DNA of 64,000 nucleotides, taken from the NCBI GenBank assembly GCA_965222215.1, contig OZ244931.1:124001-188000 (forward strand), in the 5' to 3' direction. Within the stretch, counting starts at the first letter, position 1, and each line of letters begins with the position of its first letter. Shown here piece by piece: positions 1 through 9,200 of the stretch. Made by a program: the position numbers and the translations under genes. The notes beneath the pieces were generated by a model that was given only the letters and a program-made list of their open reading frames with translations, was not told the DNA's origin and did no database searches. This stretch comes from JABJAG01 sp965222215 (GTDB taxonomy: Bacteria; Pseudomonadota; Alphaproteobacteria; UBA6615).

Positions 1-606
1 GATGGTGTTGAGGTCGTCGATCCCGCTCTCGCGCCATGTCTGGGCGATACCGTGGCGGATGGTTTCGTCCGGCGCGCCCATACTCTCCATGACGTGCAGG
101 ATGCTCGGGCCGAAACCGGCACCGCGCAAGACTTCGGCCACGTTTGCCGGCGTCTCGCCGTCGTGGCTGAAAATCAGGAGACGCCTGTTCGGCAACAGGT
201 GATAGTTGAGCAGATCGAGTGGACGCCCGTGCAGGGTCAGGCAGGTGCAGCCGTGCAGGGGCCATCCGAGCCGCGCGGCGGCAAGGCTGAACGCGCCGGG
301 TGCCGGCTGGATCGCCATTTCCGAAGGGTCGAAGTGTTTTGCCAGGGTGGAGCCGATCCCGAACGACATCGGATCGCCGGTTGCGAGGACGACCACCCGC
401 CCGTTCCGCGCCTCGGAGATTTCGGACACGATCCCGTCGAGCGGGAATTCCCATTCGAGCTTGCGCGCCGCGCCGTCGGCGACCATTGCCAGGTGGCGTT
501 TCCCGCCGATCAGAAGGTCTGCGTTTTCCACAAGTGCGCGTGCGGGCCCGGTCAACCCGTCGACCCCGTCCGCGCCGACGCCGATGACATGCAGCCACGC
601 GCTCAT
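1..606 (-). CDS. cobL: Precorrin-6Y C5,15-methyltransferase CobL (3' part missing)
   Basis: This is a tetrapyrrole methylase of the late aerobic corrin pathway; it methylates C5 and C15 of precorrin-6Y and decarboxylates the C12 side chain. The first 202 codons are present and the gene runs off the left edge. The N-terminus has the SAM-methylase start VIGVGADG (residues 7-14), and an LATGDPMSFGIGS-type loop follows near residue 75. The ATG at 606 overlaps the cobH stop as ATGA, so the two are probably translationally coupled. Full-length CobL is about 400 residues with a CbiT-like C-terminal half that cannot be seen here; a stand-alone CbiE-like protein is the alternative. Confidence 0.88.
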   Translation of the reverse strand, partial: MSAWLHVIGVGADGVDGLTGPARALVENADLLIGGKRHLAMVADGAARKLEWEFPLDGIVSEISEARNGRVVVLATGDPMSFGIGSTLAKHFDPSEMAIQPAPGAFSLAAARLGWPLHGCTCLTLHGRPLDLLNYHLLPNRRLLIFSHDGETPANVAEVLRGAGFGPSILHVMESMGAPDETIRHGIAQTWRESGIDDLNTI

Positions 607-1238
607 GAGGGTTCGCCCGAGAGCGCATTCACGGCGGCCGCGGCGACGGCGCTGCCGCCGCGCCGGCCGCGCAGGGCGATGTAGGGCGCCGGACAGGTGT
701 CGATCAGCAGCGCCTTGGACTCTGCCGCGCCAACGAAGCCGACAGGCATGCCGATAATCAGCGCCGGGGTTGGCCAACCGGCGGCAAGGCCTTCCAGCAG
801 TCGGAAGAGCGCCGTCGGCGCATTGCCGATTGTCACGACCGCGCCGTCGAGAAACGGTGCCCACAGGTCGACGGCGGCGGCGGAGCGCGTGGTGGCGGCG
901 CGCGCGGCATTGCCGGCCACGCTGCCGAGCGGAAGCGTGCAGATCACCCGATTGTCACGCGGCAGGCGCGCCCGGATGATGCCGTCCGCGACCATGCGGG
1001 CGTCGGCGAGGACCGGGGCGCCCCGGGTGAGCGCGGTCATGCCGGCCTGTGCCGCGTCGTCGGACCAGGCAAGGTCCGCGATTGCGTCGCTGTCGCCCGC
1101 GGCGTGGGCGATCCGCAGGGCCACGTCGTGCAACGCCTGGGGCACCGGAGAAAGATCCACGGCGTCGCGGATCGCGGCGAAGGATTGGGCATAGATCGCC
1201 CGGGGGTCGCGCAGGTAGTCGGGGCCGCCTTCGGTCAT
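603..1238 (-). CDS. cobH: Precorrin-8X methylmutase CobH
   Basis: CobH moves the C11 methyl group to C12, turning precorrin-8X into hydrogenobyrinic acid. The 211-residue length is normal for the family. The catalytic His is visible as H45 in RIAHAAGD, and the stretches LPLGSVAGNAA and IGNAPTALFRLLE are typical. An upstream GTG directly precedes the chosen ATG; ATG is preferred. The gene lies between cbiX (18 bases upstream) and cobL (4-base overlap) in one minus-strand transcription unit. Confidence 0.93.
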   Translation of the reverse strand: MTEGGPDYLRDPRAIYAQSFAAIRDAVDLSPVPQALHDVALRIAHAAGDSDAIADLAWSDDAAQAGMTALTRGAPVLADARMVADGIIRARLPRDNRVICTLPLGSVAGNAARAATTRSAAAVDLWAPFLDGAVVTIGNAPTALFRLLEGLAAGWPTPALIIGMPVGFVGAAESKALLIDTCPAPYIALRGRRGGSAVAAAAVNALSGEPS

Positions 1239-1256
1239 CACGTCGCGTGCTGCCCG

Positions 1257-2297
1257 TCAGTCGCCTTCGGCCGGAAGCGTGCGCGGGCCGTGCGGGTGAT
1301 CCGCGTGGGGATAGGGATGGTGGTGGCCGTGATCGTGCCCGTGATCATGGTCGTGCCCGTGATCATGGTCGTGCCCGTGATCATGGTCGTGATGGTGGTG
1401 CCCGCCGTCACCGGTCCCGATACCCTCCACGTGGTGGTGGTGGCTTTCCTGGGGCAACCCGACCTCGGCCTCGAAGCCCAGCACCTGCTCGCGGTACTTG
1501 CACATCTGGCAGTTCATCACGTTGGTGCCGTTGACGATCTCGCCGACCCGGTCCGCGAAGGTCTCCAGCACCTGCGGATGGTCGTTGAGATAGGGCGCCT
1601 TCACGAACTGGATATCGGGATGCTGCGCGGCGACGATATCGGTGTGGTCGTAGATGCGGTTCACCAGGATGCCGGTGAACAGGAAATACGGGAACACGAC
1701 GATGCGCTTGTAGCCGAGCTTGACCGCATGCTCGAGGCCCGGCTGGACCAGCGGGAAGGTCACGCCGGAATAACAGGTCTCGCCCCACCCCAGCCCGAGC
1801 CCTTCCCACAACATGCGTGACACCTTGGCGACATTGGAGTTCGCGTCGGGGTCGGACGCGCCGCGCCCGACCGTCATCAGCATGGTCTCGTGGCGCGGCA
1901 CCGGACCGTGCTCCGCATCCGCCTTCTCGAGGGCTTCGGTGACCCGGTCCCCGGCGGCGCGGATCATCTTCAGGTCGATCCCGAGTTCGCGGCCGTAGAT
2001 GATCTCGACGCCCGGATTCTGGGCGGCGTAGGTGTTCAGGACCGACGGAATATCGTTCTTGGCGTGGCCGGCCGCGAAGAGCATGCCGGGCAGCGCGAAA
2101 ATCCGGGTGACACCACGTGCGACCAGCTTGTCGAGGCCGTCGCGGATGATCGGCGTTGCGAATTCGAGGAAGCCGTGTTCGACCTCCTTGTCCGAAAAAC
2201 GTTCGCGCAGCGAATCCGCGACGACGGCAAACTCGCGGACCGCGCCCTCGTCCCGGCTGCCGTGTCCGCACACCATGATGCCAAAATCGTCGGCCAT
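1257..2297 (-). CDS. cbiX: CbiX-type sirohydrochlorin chelatase with His-rich tail
   Basis: Two CbiX-like chelatase halves are present. The first begins GHGSRDEG with the metal-binding His at residue 12. The C-terminus carries a MxCxxC motif (residues 261-266), known in long CbiX proteins to ligate an Fe-S cluster. After it comes a tail of about 50 residues dominated by His and Asp (286-335), likely a cobalt store. The ATG at 2297 is preceded by AGGAG; the open frame extends far upstream but only as antisense of cbiB. CbiX inserts cobalt early into sirohydrochlorin, which is unusual next to CobN (late insertion). It may instead serve siroheme synthesis or cobalt storage. Confidence 0.88.
   Translation of the reverse strand: MADDFGIMVCGHGSRDEGAVREFAVVADSLRERFSDKEVEHGFLEFATPIIRDGLDKLVARGVTRIFALPGMLFAAGHAKNDIPSVLNTYAAQNPGVEIIYGRELGIDLKMIRAAGDRVTEALEKADAEHGPVPRHETMLMTVGRGASDPDANSNVAKVSRMLWEGLGLGWGETCYSGVTFPLVQPGLEHAVKLGYKRIVVFPYFLFTGILVNRIYDHTDIVAAQHPDIQFVKAPYLNDHPQVLETFADRVGEIVNGTNVMNCQMCKYREQVLGFEAEVGLPQESHHHHVEGIGTGDGGHHHHDHDHGHDHDHGHDHDHGHDHGHHHPYPHADHPHGPRTLPAEGD
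1335..1388. repeat. 18-bp tandem repeat, three perfect copies, inside cbiX
   Basis: Three exact copies of the unit gtgcccgtgatcatggtc lie head to tail and encode part of the His/Asp tail of CbiX. Degenerate copies flank them. The unit is a multiple of three, so copy-number change would lengthen or shorten the metal-binding tail without breaking the frame. Confidence 0.9.
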
Positions 2298-2399
2298 GAA
2301 ACTCTCCTGTTGGGCCGCAATAGACCATGCCCGTGCGGTGCGGCCAAGGGCCGGGCCGGGGCCGCGCTCGATTGACGCGGCGCGCCGGGCGCTCGCAGG

Positions 2400-3416
2400 A
2401 TGCGGCCCATGCTTCTTGGCCTCGAAAGCGCCGGTCTTGCGCCCCCGGTGATCCTGTTCCTCGCGCTGGTCGTGGATGCCGTCGTCGGCGAGTTCGGCCC
2501 GCTCTTCCGGATGTTGCCGCACCCGGTGGCGTGGATCGGCAGCCTGACGGGCTGGTTCGACAGGCGTCTCAATCGCGAACGCCGCAGCGAGAATGCGCGG
2601 TTCGTGCGGGGTCTGGTGGTCGTCGTGCTGATGGTTGGCCTGGCGGCGGCGGCCGGCTGGGGGCTGCACGGGCTGGCGCGCGACGTGCCCCACGGCTGGG
2701 CGATCGAACTGGTGGCGGTGACGTTGCTCGTGGCGCAGCGCAGCCTTTTCGACCATGTGCGCGCCGTGGCGCGGGGCCTTGAGCATGACGGCCTCAGGGG
2801 CGGCCGCGCCGCCGTGGCGCGGATCGTCGGGCGCGATCCCGAAACGCTGGACGAACACGGCGTGGCGCGTGCGGCGATCGAAAGCCTTGCCGAGAGTTTC
2901 GCGGACGGCGTGGTCGCGCCGGTTTTCTGGTACCTGTTGCTCGGGCTGCCCGGATTGCTGGTCTACAAGACCGTCAACACGATGGATTCGATGATCGGTT
3001 ACCGGACCGAACGGCACGCGGCATTCGGCCGGGCCGCGGCCCGCCTCGACGACGTCATGAATTACCTGCCCGCGCGTATTGCGGCCGTGCTGATCGTGGT
3101 GGCCAGCGCGTTCGTGCCGCGCGGCAGGCCCGGCGCCTCGTTCCGGGTGATGGCGCGGGACGGGGGCAAGCACCGGTCGCCCAATGCCGGCTGGCCGGAG
3201 GCGGCGATGGCCGGCGCGCTGGGCGTGGCGCTGGCCGGGCCGCGCAGCTATGGCGGGGCCACGGAGAACGAACCGTGGGTCGGCGGCGAGTTTCCGGCGC
3301 GGGTCGCCCCGGCGGATATACGCCGGGCGCTCTATCTGTTCGTGGTCGCGTGTCTGATGGAAGCGGTCATCGTCGCGGCCATCGCGACCGTCACGCTGTC
3401 CGGCGGCCTGGTCTAG
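2400..3416 (+). CDS. cobD: Adenosylcobinamide-phosphate synthase CbiB/CobD
   Basis: An integral membrane protein of 338 residues that attaches aminopropanol (or its phosphate) to adenosylcobyric acid. Family signatures are the hydrophobic N-terminus ending in HPVAWIG, the segment NTMDSMIGYRTERH near residue 195, and the SPNAGWPEAAMAGALG stretch. A second ATG at 2409 has a better spaced AGGA and may be the true start. It is divergent from cbiX with only about 100 bases between them. Its stop overlaps that of the next minus-strand gene through CTAG. Confidence 0.92.
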   Translation: MRPMLLGLESAGLAPPVILFLALVVDAVVGEFGPLFRMLPHPVAWIGSLTGWFDRRLNRERRSENARFVRGLVVVVLMVGLAAAAGWGLHGLARDVPHGWAIELVAVTLLVAQRSLFDHVRAVARGLEHDGLRGGRAAVARIVGRDPETLDEHGVARAAIESLAESFADGVVAPVFWYLLLGLPGLLVYKTVNTMDSMIGYRTERHAAFGRAAARLDDVMNYLPARIAAVLIVVASAFVPRGRPGASFRVMARDGGKHRSPNAGWPEAAMAGALGVALAGPRSYGGATENEPWVGGEFPARVAPADIRRALYLFVVACLMEAVIVAAIATVTLSGGLV

Positions 3417-4126
3417 CTCTTTTTGGCGGCGGCGTGGGCCGATTTCGCCCAGGCCGCGATCTTGTCCGTCCACGCCTTTCGCGCGACGTAAAACGTGCCG
3501 TGTCCGGCACCTACCTCAAGGACGATTTCCTCGAACTTAACGTTCGGCGCCTTGGCCGCGGTCTCCTTACAGGTGCCGGCGATCAGGTCTTTGCTGTCGT
3601 ACAGCGATAGCATCCGTCCCTGCATCTTGCTCGCGTCGTTGGCGAGAAAGCTGTCGTAGGATTTGCGGAACTGCCCTTTGCCGCAGCCCGCCATGACAAC
3701 GAAATTCAGCCCTGGTGCCTTTGTCTGCGTGGCGGCAAGCAGGGCAATACTGCCGCCCTTCGAGAAACCGGCAACCGTGATATTCCCGGCAGGCACACCG
3801 GCCTCCATCAGCGCCTTGACCTGCGGGACGACCCGGGTGCGGGCGTAGCGTCGGGGATTGGTCTTTTCGCGCCGTAGCTCGGACACGATCTCGAACCCGC
3901 CGGCCGCGAGCGCTGCGACAATCTTGTCATACTCGTAGAGGCCCCGCTTGGGGTGCGGTTCGTCTGGACGGCGGGTTTCGAGCCAGCCACCGTGGACGTA
4001 GATCAGGTAGTGCGCATCCGGCTTGATCTTCGCTGGTACGTCGGTGTGGATATCCCCGGCGTTCGCCGGGGCGGGGAGAAGCGCGAGTGCGCTCAGAAAC
4101 GCCAGGCACTTGAGAATTTTCAGCAT
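3413..4126 (-). CDS. Exported alpha/beta hydrolase-fold protein
   Basis: A 237-residue protein with a clear signal peptide (MLKILKCLAFLSALALLPAP, cleavage near ANA). It then has an alpha/beta-hydrolase core: YVHGGW oxyanion region, nucleophile elbow GFSKGGS, an Asp in LYDSKD and a His in GAGHGTF. The ATG at 4126 has GAGGAG upstream and sits 11 bases past the cobQ stop, so it is probably the last gene of the cobalamin operon. No cobalamin step needs a periplasmic hydrolase, so its substrate is unknown. The longer upstream frame lacks a leader-like start and was not used. Confidence 0.75.
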   Translation of the reverse strand: MLKILKCLAFLSALALLPAPANAGDIHTDVPAKIKPDAHYLIYVHGGWLETRRPDEPHPKRGLYEYDKIVAALAAGGFEIVSELRREKTNPRRYARTRVVPQVKALMEAGVPAGNITVAGFSKGGSIALLAATQTKAPGLNFVVMAGCGKGQFRKSYDSFLANDASKMQGRMLSLYDSKDLIAGTCKETAAKAPNVKFEEIVLEVGAGHGTFYVARKAWTDKIAAWAKSAHAAAKKS

Positions 4127-4136
4127 TGCCAGCTCC

Positions 4137-5627
4137 TCAGCTACGTGCCCGCGCGATGTCGAGAATCCGCGCAGTGTCGATATGCGCGTCCAGATGGTCG
4201 GCCAATCCATTCAACGCCTGCTCCAGCCTATCATTCCATGAAGATGTGGCGGAAAAACGATTGTCGATGCCTTTCAGGAACGATTGGCGGAACGAGTCCC
4301 CTCCGAACAGGCCGTGCAGATAGGTGCCGGCGATCCGGCCGGTGGCGTTTAGGGCGCCGTCCGGGCGGCCGTCATCGAGTTGCAGGAACGGTCGTGACGT
4401 GTCGGCGCCGCGGGTGACGCCCATGTGCATTTCGAACCCGGTGACGGGGTCCCCGCCGGTAACCGCCCGGCCCGAAGCGGGCGAGAGCGTCTTGGTCCCG
4501 ATGATCGTCGTTTCAATATCGAGCAGACCCAACCCTTCCGTATCGCCGGGCGCGCCTTCGGTGCCGTCCGGGTCCGATATCCGGCGGCCGAGCATCTGGT
4601 AGCCGCCGCACAGGCCGAGGACATGGGCTCCGCCTTCGACTGCCTGCCGGATACCGGCGTCCCATCCGTTTCGGCGCAATTCTTCCATGTCTGCCCGGGT
4701 CGATTTCGATCCGGCGAGCAGGATCAGGTTGGCGTCCTCCGGGATCGAGTCGCCGGGCGCGACGAGACGAAGCGCCACATCCCGCTCGGCCGCCAACGGG
4801 TCGAGGTCGTCGAAGTTGGCGATACGGGGGAGTTGGGGCACGGCGATCCGCACCGGCGCGCCTGTCCAGTCCCGGGCCCCGTAGCGGCCGCGCAGGGAGG
4901 CCGTGTCTTCGGCGGGCAGGTCGCGGGCCCCGTCGAACCACGGCACAACGCCGAGTGACGGCATGGTCGTCCGCTCCTCGATAAGCGGCAGCGCGTCGTC
5001 GAACAGCGAGGGATCGCCGCGGAACCGGTTGACGATAAAGCCCTTGAGACGTTCCCGCTCGGCATCGGGCAGCAGCGTCCATGTGCCGACGAGGGCGGCA
5101 ATCACGCCGCCGCGTTCGATGTCGCCGATCAGGGCGACCGGCACGTTCGCCGCCTCCGCGAAGCCCATGTTCGCGATATCGCCGTCGCGCAGGTTGATCT
5201 CGGCGGGACTGCCGGCACCCTCGATCAGCACGAGGTCCGTGCCGGCGGACAGCCGTTCGAAGGCGGCGACCGCCGGGGCGAGAAGCTTCGGTTTCATCGC
5301 GTGGTAGGCGCGGGCGTCCGCATTGCCCACGACCGTGCCGTCGACAACCACCTGCGCACCGATATCCGTCTGGGGCTTGAGCAGTAACGGGTTCATGTCG
5401 GTCGTCGGGTCAAGGCCCGCCGCGCGTGCCTGCAGCGCCTGGGCACGGCCGATCTCGCCATAGATGCCGCCGGGGCCGATCGCGGGTGCGGCGTTGTTCG
5501 ACATGTTCTGCGGCTTGAATGGACGGACCTTCAGGCCCTGGCGCGCGAACAACCGGCACAGGCCCGCGACGATCAGCGACTTGCCGACGTCCGAGCCAGT
5601 GCCCTGGAACATGATCGCGGGGGTCAT
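4137..5627 (-). CDS. cobQ: Cobyric acid synthase CobQ
   Basis: CobQ amidates four carboxylates of adenosylcobyrinic acid a,c-diamide using glutamine and ATP. The 496-residue protein has the N-terminal P-loop-like GTGSDVGKS (9-17) and the typical KPQNMSNNA. A C-terminal class I glutaminase domain carries the Cys in LGLCGGYQML and a His in GTYLHGLFGG. All parts expected of a working enzyme are present. It follows cobO by 19 bases in the minus-strand operon. Confidence 0.96.
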   Translation of the reverse strand: MTPAIMFQGTGSDVGKSLIVAGLCRLFARQGLKVRPFKPQNMSNNAAPAIGPGGIYGEIGRAQALQARAAGLDPTTDMNPLLLKPQTDIGAQVVVDGTVVGNADARAYHAMKPKLLAPAVAAFERLSAGTDLVLIEGAGSPAEINLRDGDIANMGFAEAANVPVALIGDIERGGVIAALVGTWTLLPDAERERLKGFIVNRFRGDPSLFDDALPLIEERTTMPSLGVVPWFDGARDLPAEDTASLRGRYGARDWTGAPVRIAVPQLPRIANFDDLDPLAAERDVALRLVAPGDSIPEDANLILLAGSKSTRADMEELRRNGWDAGIRQAVEGGAHVLGLCGGYQMLGRRISDPDGTEGAPGDTEGLGLLDIETTIIGTKTLSPASGRAVTGGDPVTGFEMHMGVTRGADTSRPFLQLDDGRPDGALNATGRIAGTYLHGLFGGDSFRQSFLKGIDNRFSATSSWNDRLEQALNGLADHLDAHIDTARILDIARARS

Positions 5628-5646
5628 GGTGAGGCGTCGGGCCGAG

Positions 5647-6264
5647 CTAGAACTCGATGCCCTTCTGCGCCTTCACGTCGTCGCGGAAGTGGTGCTTCAC
5701 CATGCCCATGTCGGTCACCATGTCGGCGGCCTCGATCAGCTCGTCCTTGGCGTTGCGCCCCGTGACGACGACATGGAGGTCTTCCGGTTTTGCCTTCAGC
5801 CCGGCGACCACGTCGTCGATGTCGAGATGGTCATAGCGCAGGGGGATGTTGAGTTCGTCGAGGACGATGAGGTCGAACTGCGGGTCGGCGATCATCTCTT
5901 TGGCCATCTCCCACGCCGCGCTCGCCGCGGCGATGTCACGCTGCCGGTCCTGGGAATCCCAGGAGAAGCCTTCGCCCATCACACGGATCTCGATCTGTTC
6001 CGGGAAGGCTTCGAGCACCTGCCGTTCGCCGGTCTCCCACTTGCCCTTCACGAACTGGACGATCCCCACCTTCATGCCGTTGCCGATGGCGCGCATGGCG
6101 AGGCCCATGGCGGCGGTGGTCTTCCCCTTGCCCTTGCCGGTGTGGACCATCAGCAGGCCCTTCTTGCGGGTCTTTTTGGCGAGCATGCGGTCGCGCGCCG
6201 CCTTCTGCTTGCGCTTCTTCTCGGCCCAGCGGGCGTCGTCGGCATTCTGGTCGGTGTCGGTCAC
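5647..6264 (-). CDS. cobO: Cob(I)yrinic acid a,c-diamide adenosyltransferase CobO
   Basis: A BtuR/CobO-family adenosyltransferase that forms the Co-C5' bond of adenosylcobalamin intermediates. The Walker-A-like TGKGKGKT spans residues 42-49 and VLDELNIPL matches the family. The start is taken as GTG at 6264, which overlaps the cobN stop as GTGA and has GGAG upstream; that gives 205 residues, normal for CobO. The basic Lys-rich N-terminus is also typical. Confidence 0.94.
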   Translation of the reverse strand: MTDTDQNADDARWAEKKRKQKAARDRMLAKKTRKKGLLMVHTGKGKGKTTAAMGLAMRAIGNGMKVGIVQFVKGKWETGERQVLEAFPEQIEIRVMGEGFSWDSQDRQRDIAAASAAWEMAKEMIADPQFDLIVLDELNIPLRYDHLDIDDVVAGLKAKPEDLHVVVTGRNAKDELIEAADMVTDMGMVKHHFRDDVKAQKGIEF

Positions 6265-9200
6265 GCGGGGGTCTCCACGTTGGTGCGGGCGAGTTCGTTC
6301 AGCCGAGCATAGGCCGAGTTGGAGCGCGCCTGCCACATCCCGCGCTCGATCGCTTCCAGGAAGCGCGCCGCCATTTCACGCAAAGCTTCGGGATTGTGGT
6401 CGGCGAGGAACTGCCGGACGTCAGGATCGTCCAGGAACGCGGCGTGCACTGCGTCGAACTGGTCGTCGCGCACGGCGCCGGTCGTCGCGGCGAAGGCAAA
6501 CAGGTAGTCCACGGTCGCGGCCATCTCGAACGCGCCCTTGTAGCCGTGGCGCATGACCCCGGAAATCCACTTCGGGTTGGTCACACGGGCGCGTACGATC
6601 CGTGAAATCTCATCTTCGAGGGTGCGTACGGCCGGGGCGAAGGGCCGGGAATGGTCATTGTGGTAGACGACGGGCCGCGTACCGGATTCCGCCTCCACGG
6701 CAGCGGTCAGGCCACCCTCAAACTGGTAGTAGTCGTCGCTGTCGAGCAGGTCGTGCTCCCGGTTGTCCTGGTTGTGAAGCACCGCTTCGACGTGCGAGAG
6801 GCGGTTTGCAAAGGTTTTCTGAGCGGGTACGCCGTACGCGTTCGCATTCCCGGTGCCCGTTCCGGCCCCATAGGCCCAGCCGCCCCAGGCGATGTAGGCC
6901 CGGGCGAGGTCTCCAGCGTCGTTCCACCCCTTTTCGTCGATCAGCGCCTGCAGGCCCGCGCCGTAGGCGCCGGGTTTGGATCCGAACACGCGATAGGTCG
7001 CCTCGCGCCGGGCGTCCGCTTCCGGGATACCTTTTTCAAGGGCGCTGGCGATGTCTTCGGCGACGCGGGCGGCAATCGGGTTGTCGCGGGGCGATTCGTC
7101 CTCGATTGCGGCGATCGCGGCCACGGCGCTGTCGAACAGGTCGACCAGACCCGGGAAGGCGTCCCGGAAGAAACCGGAAACCCGCAGGGTGACATCGATG
7201 CGCGGCCGGTCGAGCACCGAGACCGGCATGATCTCGAAGCCTGTGACCCTGCGCGAAGCGCTGTCCCAGGAGGGCTGGGCCCCGATCAGTGCCAGTGCCT
7301 GGGCGATATCGTCCCCGCCCGTGCGCATGTTGCTGGTGCCCCAGGCCGATAGCGCGACCGCCGTCGGCCAGTCGCCGTGCGCCTGGGCGTGGGTCTCGAC
7401 CAGCAGCTGCGCCGATTTCCAGCCGAGCTCCCACGCGGCCGGGGTCGGCACCGTGCGGGTGTCGACCGAATAGAAATTCCGGCCGGTCGGCAGGACGTCG
7501 GGCCGGCCCCGGGTCGGCGCACCCGACGGGCCCGGCGCCAGAAAACGCCCATCGAGGCCGGTGAGAAGGCCGTCGAGTTCGGCTTTGCCGGACGCATCCA
7601 CGGCCGGCGCGAGATTTCGTTCGACGGTTTCGAGAACGGCGGGCGTTCGTGACCAGCCGGGTTCGGGTTTCTGCGCGCCCGCAATCAGCCGCTCGGCGAG
7701 CAGTTCCAGCCGTTCGACCGTGTCTCCGGTTGACCGCCACGGGATGTCGTCGTCGAGAACACCGGGCCGGGCGCCGTCCCATGGCGCGGCGAAGTCGCAG
7801 TCCAGTGGATCGAAATCGAGGCCCAGATCGGCGGCCAGCGCACGGGTGATCGATGCGTCGCCGGTCTCGCTGCTGCCTCTCGGAAGCCGCGCAAGGGCGG
7901 TCAGCAGCCCGGTCCGCAGGTCGCCTTCGGGCGATTGCCCGAACACATGCAGCCCATCGCGAATCTGCAGCTCCTTCAGTTCGCACAGGTAGCCGTCGAG
8001 ACGGGCCAGCGCGTCGGCCTCGCTGGGGTCGGCGTCGGCGGCGAAGCCGAGGTCCCGGTCGATACCCGTCTCGCGGACCAGTTCGAGGATCTGTGCGCTC
8101 AGGATCTTGAGCCGCCGGGGATCGACGTTCGCCGCTTCGTAGTACTCGTCGACCAGCGCCTCGAGATCCTTCAGGGGGCCGTAGGTTTCGGCGCGGGCCA
8201 GCGGCGGCGTCAGGTGATCGACGACTACCGCGCCTGCGCGCCGCTTGGCCTGGGTGCCTTCACCGGGATCGTTGACGATGAACGGGTAGATGTTCGGCAG
8301 CGGCCCCAGTGCGGCTTCCGGAAAACACTCCTGCGACAGGGCGACCGCCTTGCCCGGCAGCCATTCGAGGTTGCCGTGCTTGCCGAAATGCACGACCGCG
8401 TGGGCCGCGAAGGTCTCGCGCAGCCAGGCGTGAAAGGCGAGGTAGTTGTGGGGCGGCACGAGGTCCGGGTCGTGATAGCTCGCAGCGGGATCGATGTTGT
8501 ATCCGCGCGCGGGCTGCAGCGCGACGGCGACGTGACCGCAACGGTAAGCGGAAATGGCGAAAGCGCCGCAGTCGGTGTGACCGGGCAGGAACATCGGATC
8601 CGCCTCTGGCGGCCCCCAGCGGTCCGTGACGGCGCGCCGCACCGCGGCGGGCAGGCCCGCGAAAAAGATCTCGTAGTCAGGCAGCGGGAGGGTCTCGTCG
8701 ATCTTCCGCCCGGCGGTCCCGGCGTTGGTGGGGCCGTCCTGCAACCGGCGCACGAGCGCGTCGCCGTCGGCGGGAATGTCGTCGAGCCGGTACCCTGCGG
8801 CGTCCATGGCCTTCAGGGCGGAGACCGCGCCGGCGGGGGAGTCCAGCCCGACCCCGTTGCCGATCCGGCCGTCGTGGTTCGGGTAGTTGGCAAGGATGAG
8901 CGCGACCCGGCGGTCTGCCGCCGGTGTCCGGCGCAGCCGGGCCCAGTTGGCCGCGAGGGCGGCGACGAAGCCGATCCGGTCGGGCACCGGCTCGTAGGAC
9001 ACGATGTCGGTCTGGGCGTCGTTGTCGCGCCGGCTGGCGCCCTTGAAGGAGACCGCGCGTGACAGGATGCGGCCGTCGACCTCGGGCAGGGCGACGTTCA
9101 TGGCGATATCGCGGGCCGAAAGGCCATTGGCCCCGTCGCGCCAGTTGTCGGCATCGGAGCCAGCGAACACCACCTGCAGGACGGGGGCATTGGTGCCGGC

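Noticed and set aside
1335..1388. CRISPR-like direct repeats
   Set aside because: The copies are contiguous, without spacers, and code for the His tail of CbiX.
2298..3473. Upstream extension of the cbiX reading frame to 738 residues
   Set aside because: The extra part is antisense to the well-supported cobD gene, while a good ribosome site and family start fix the ATG at 2297.
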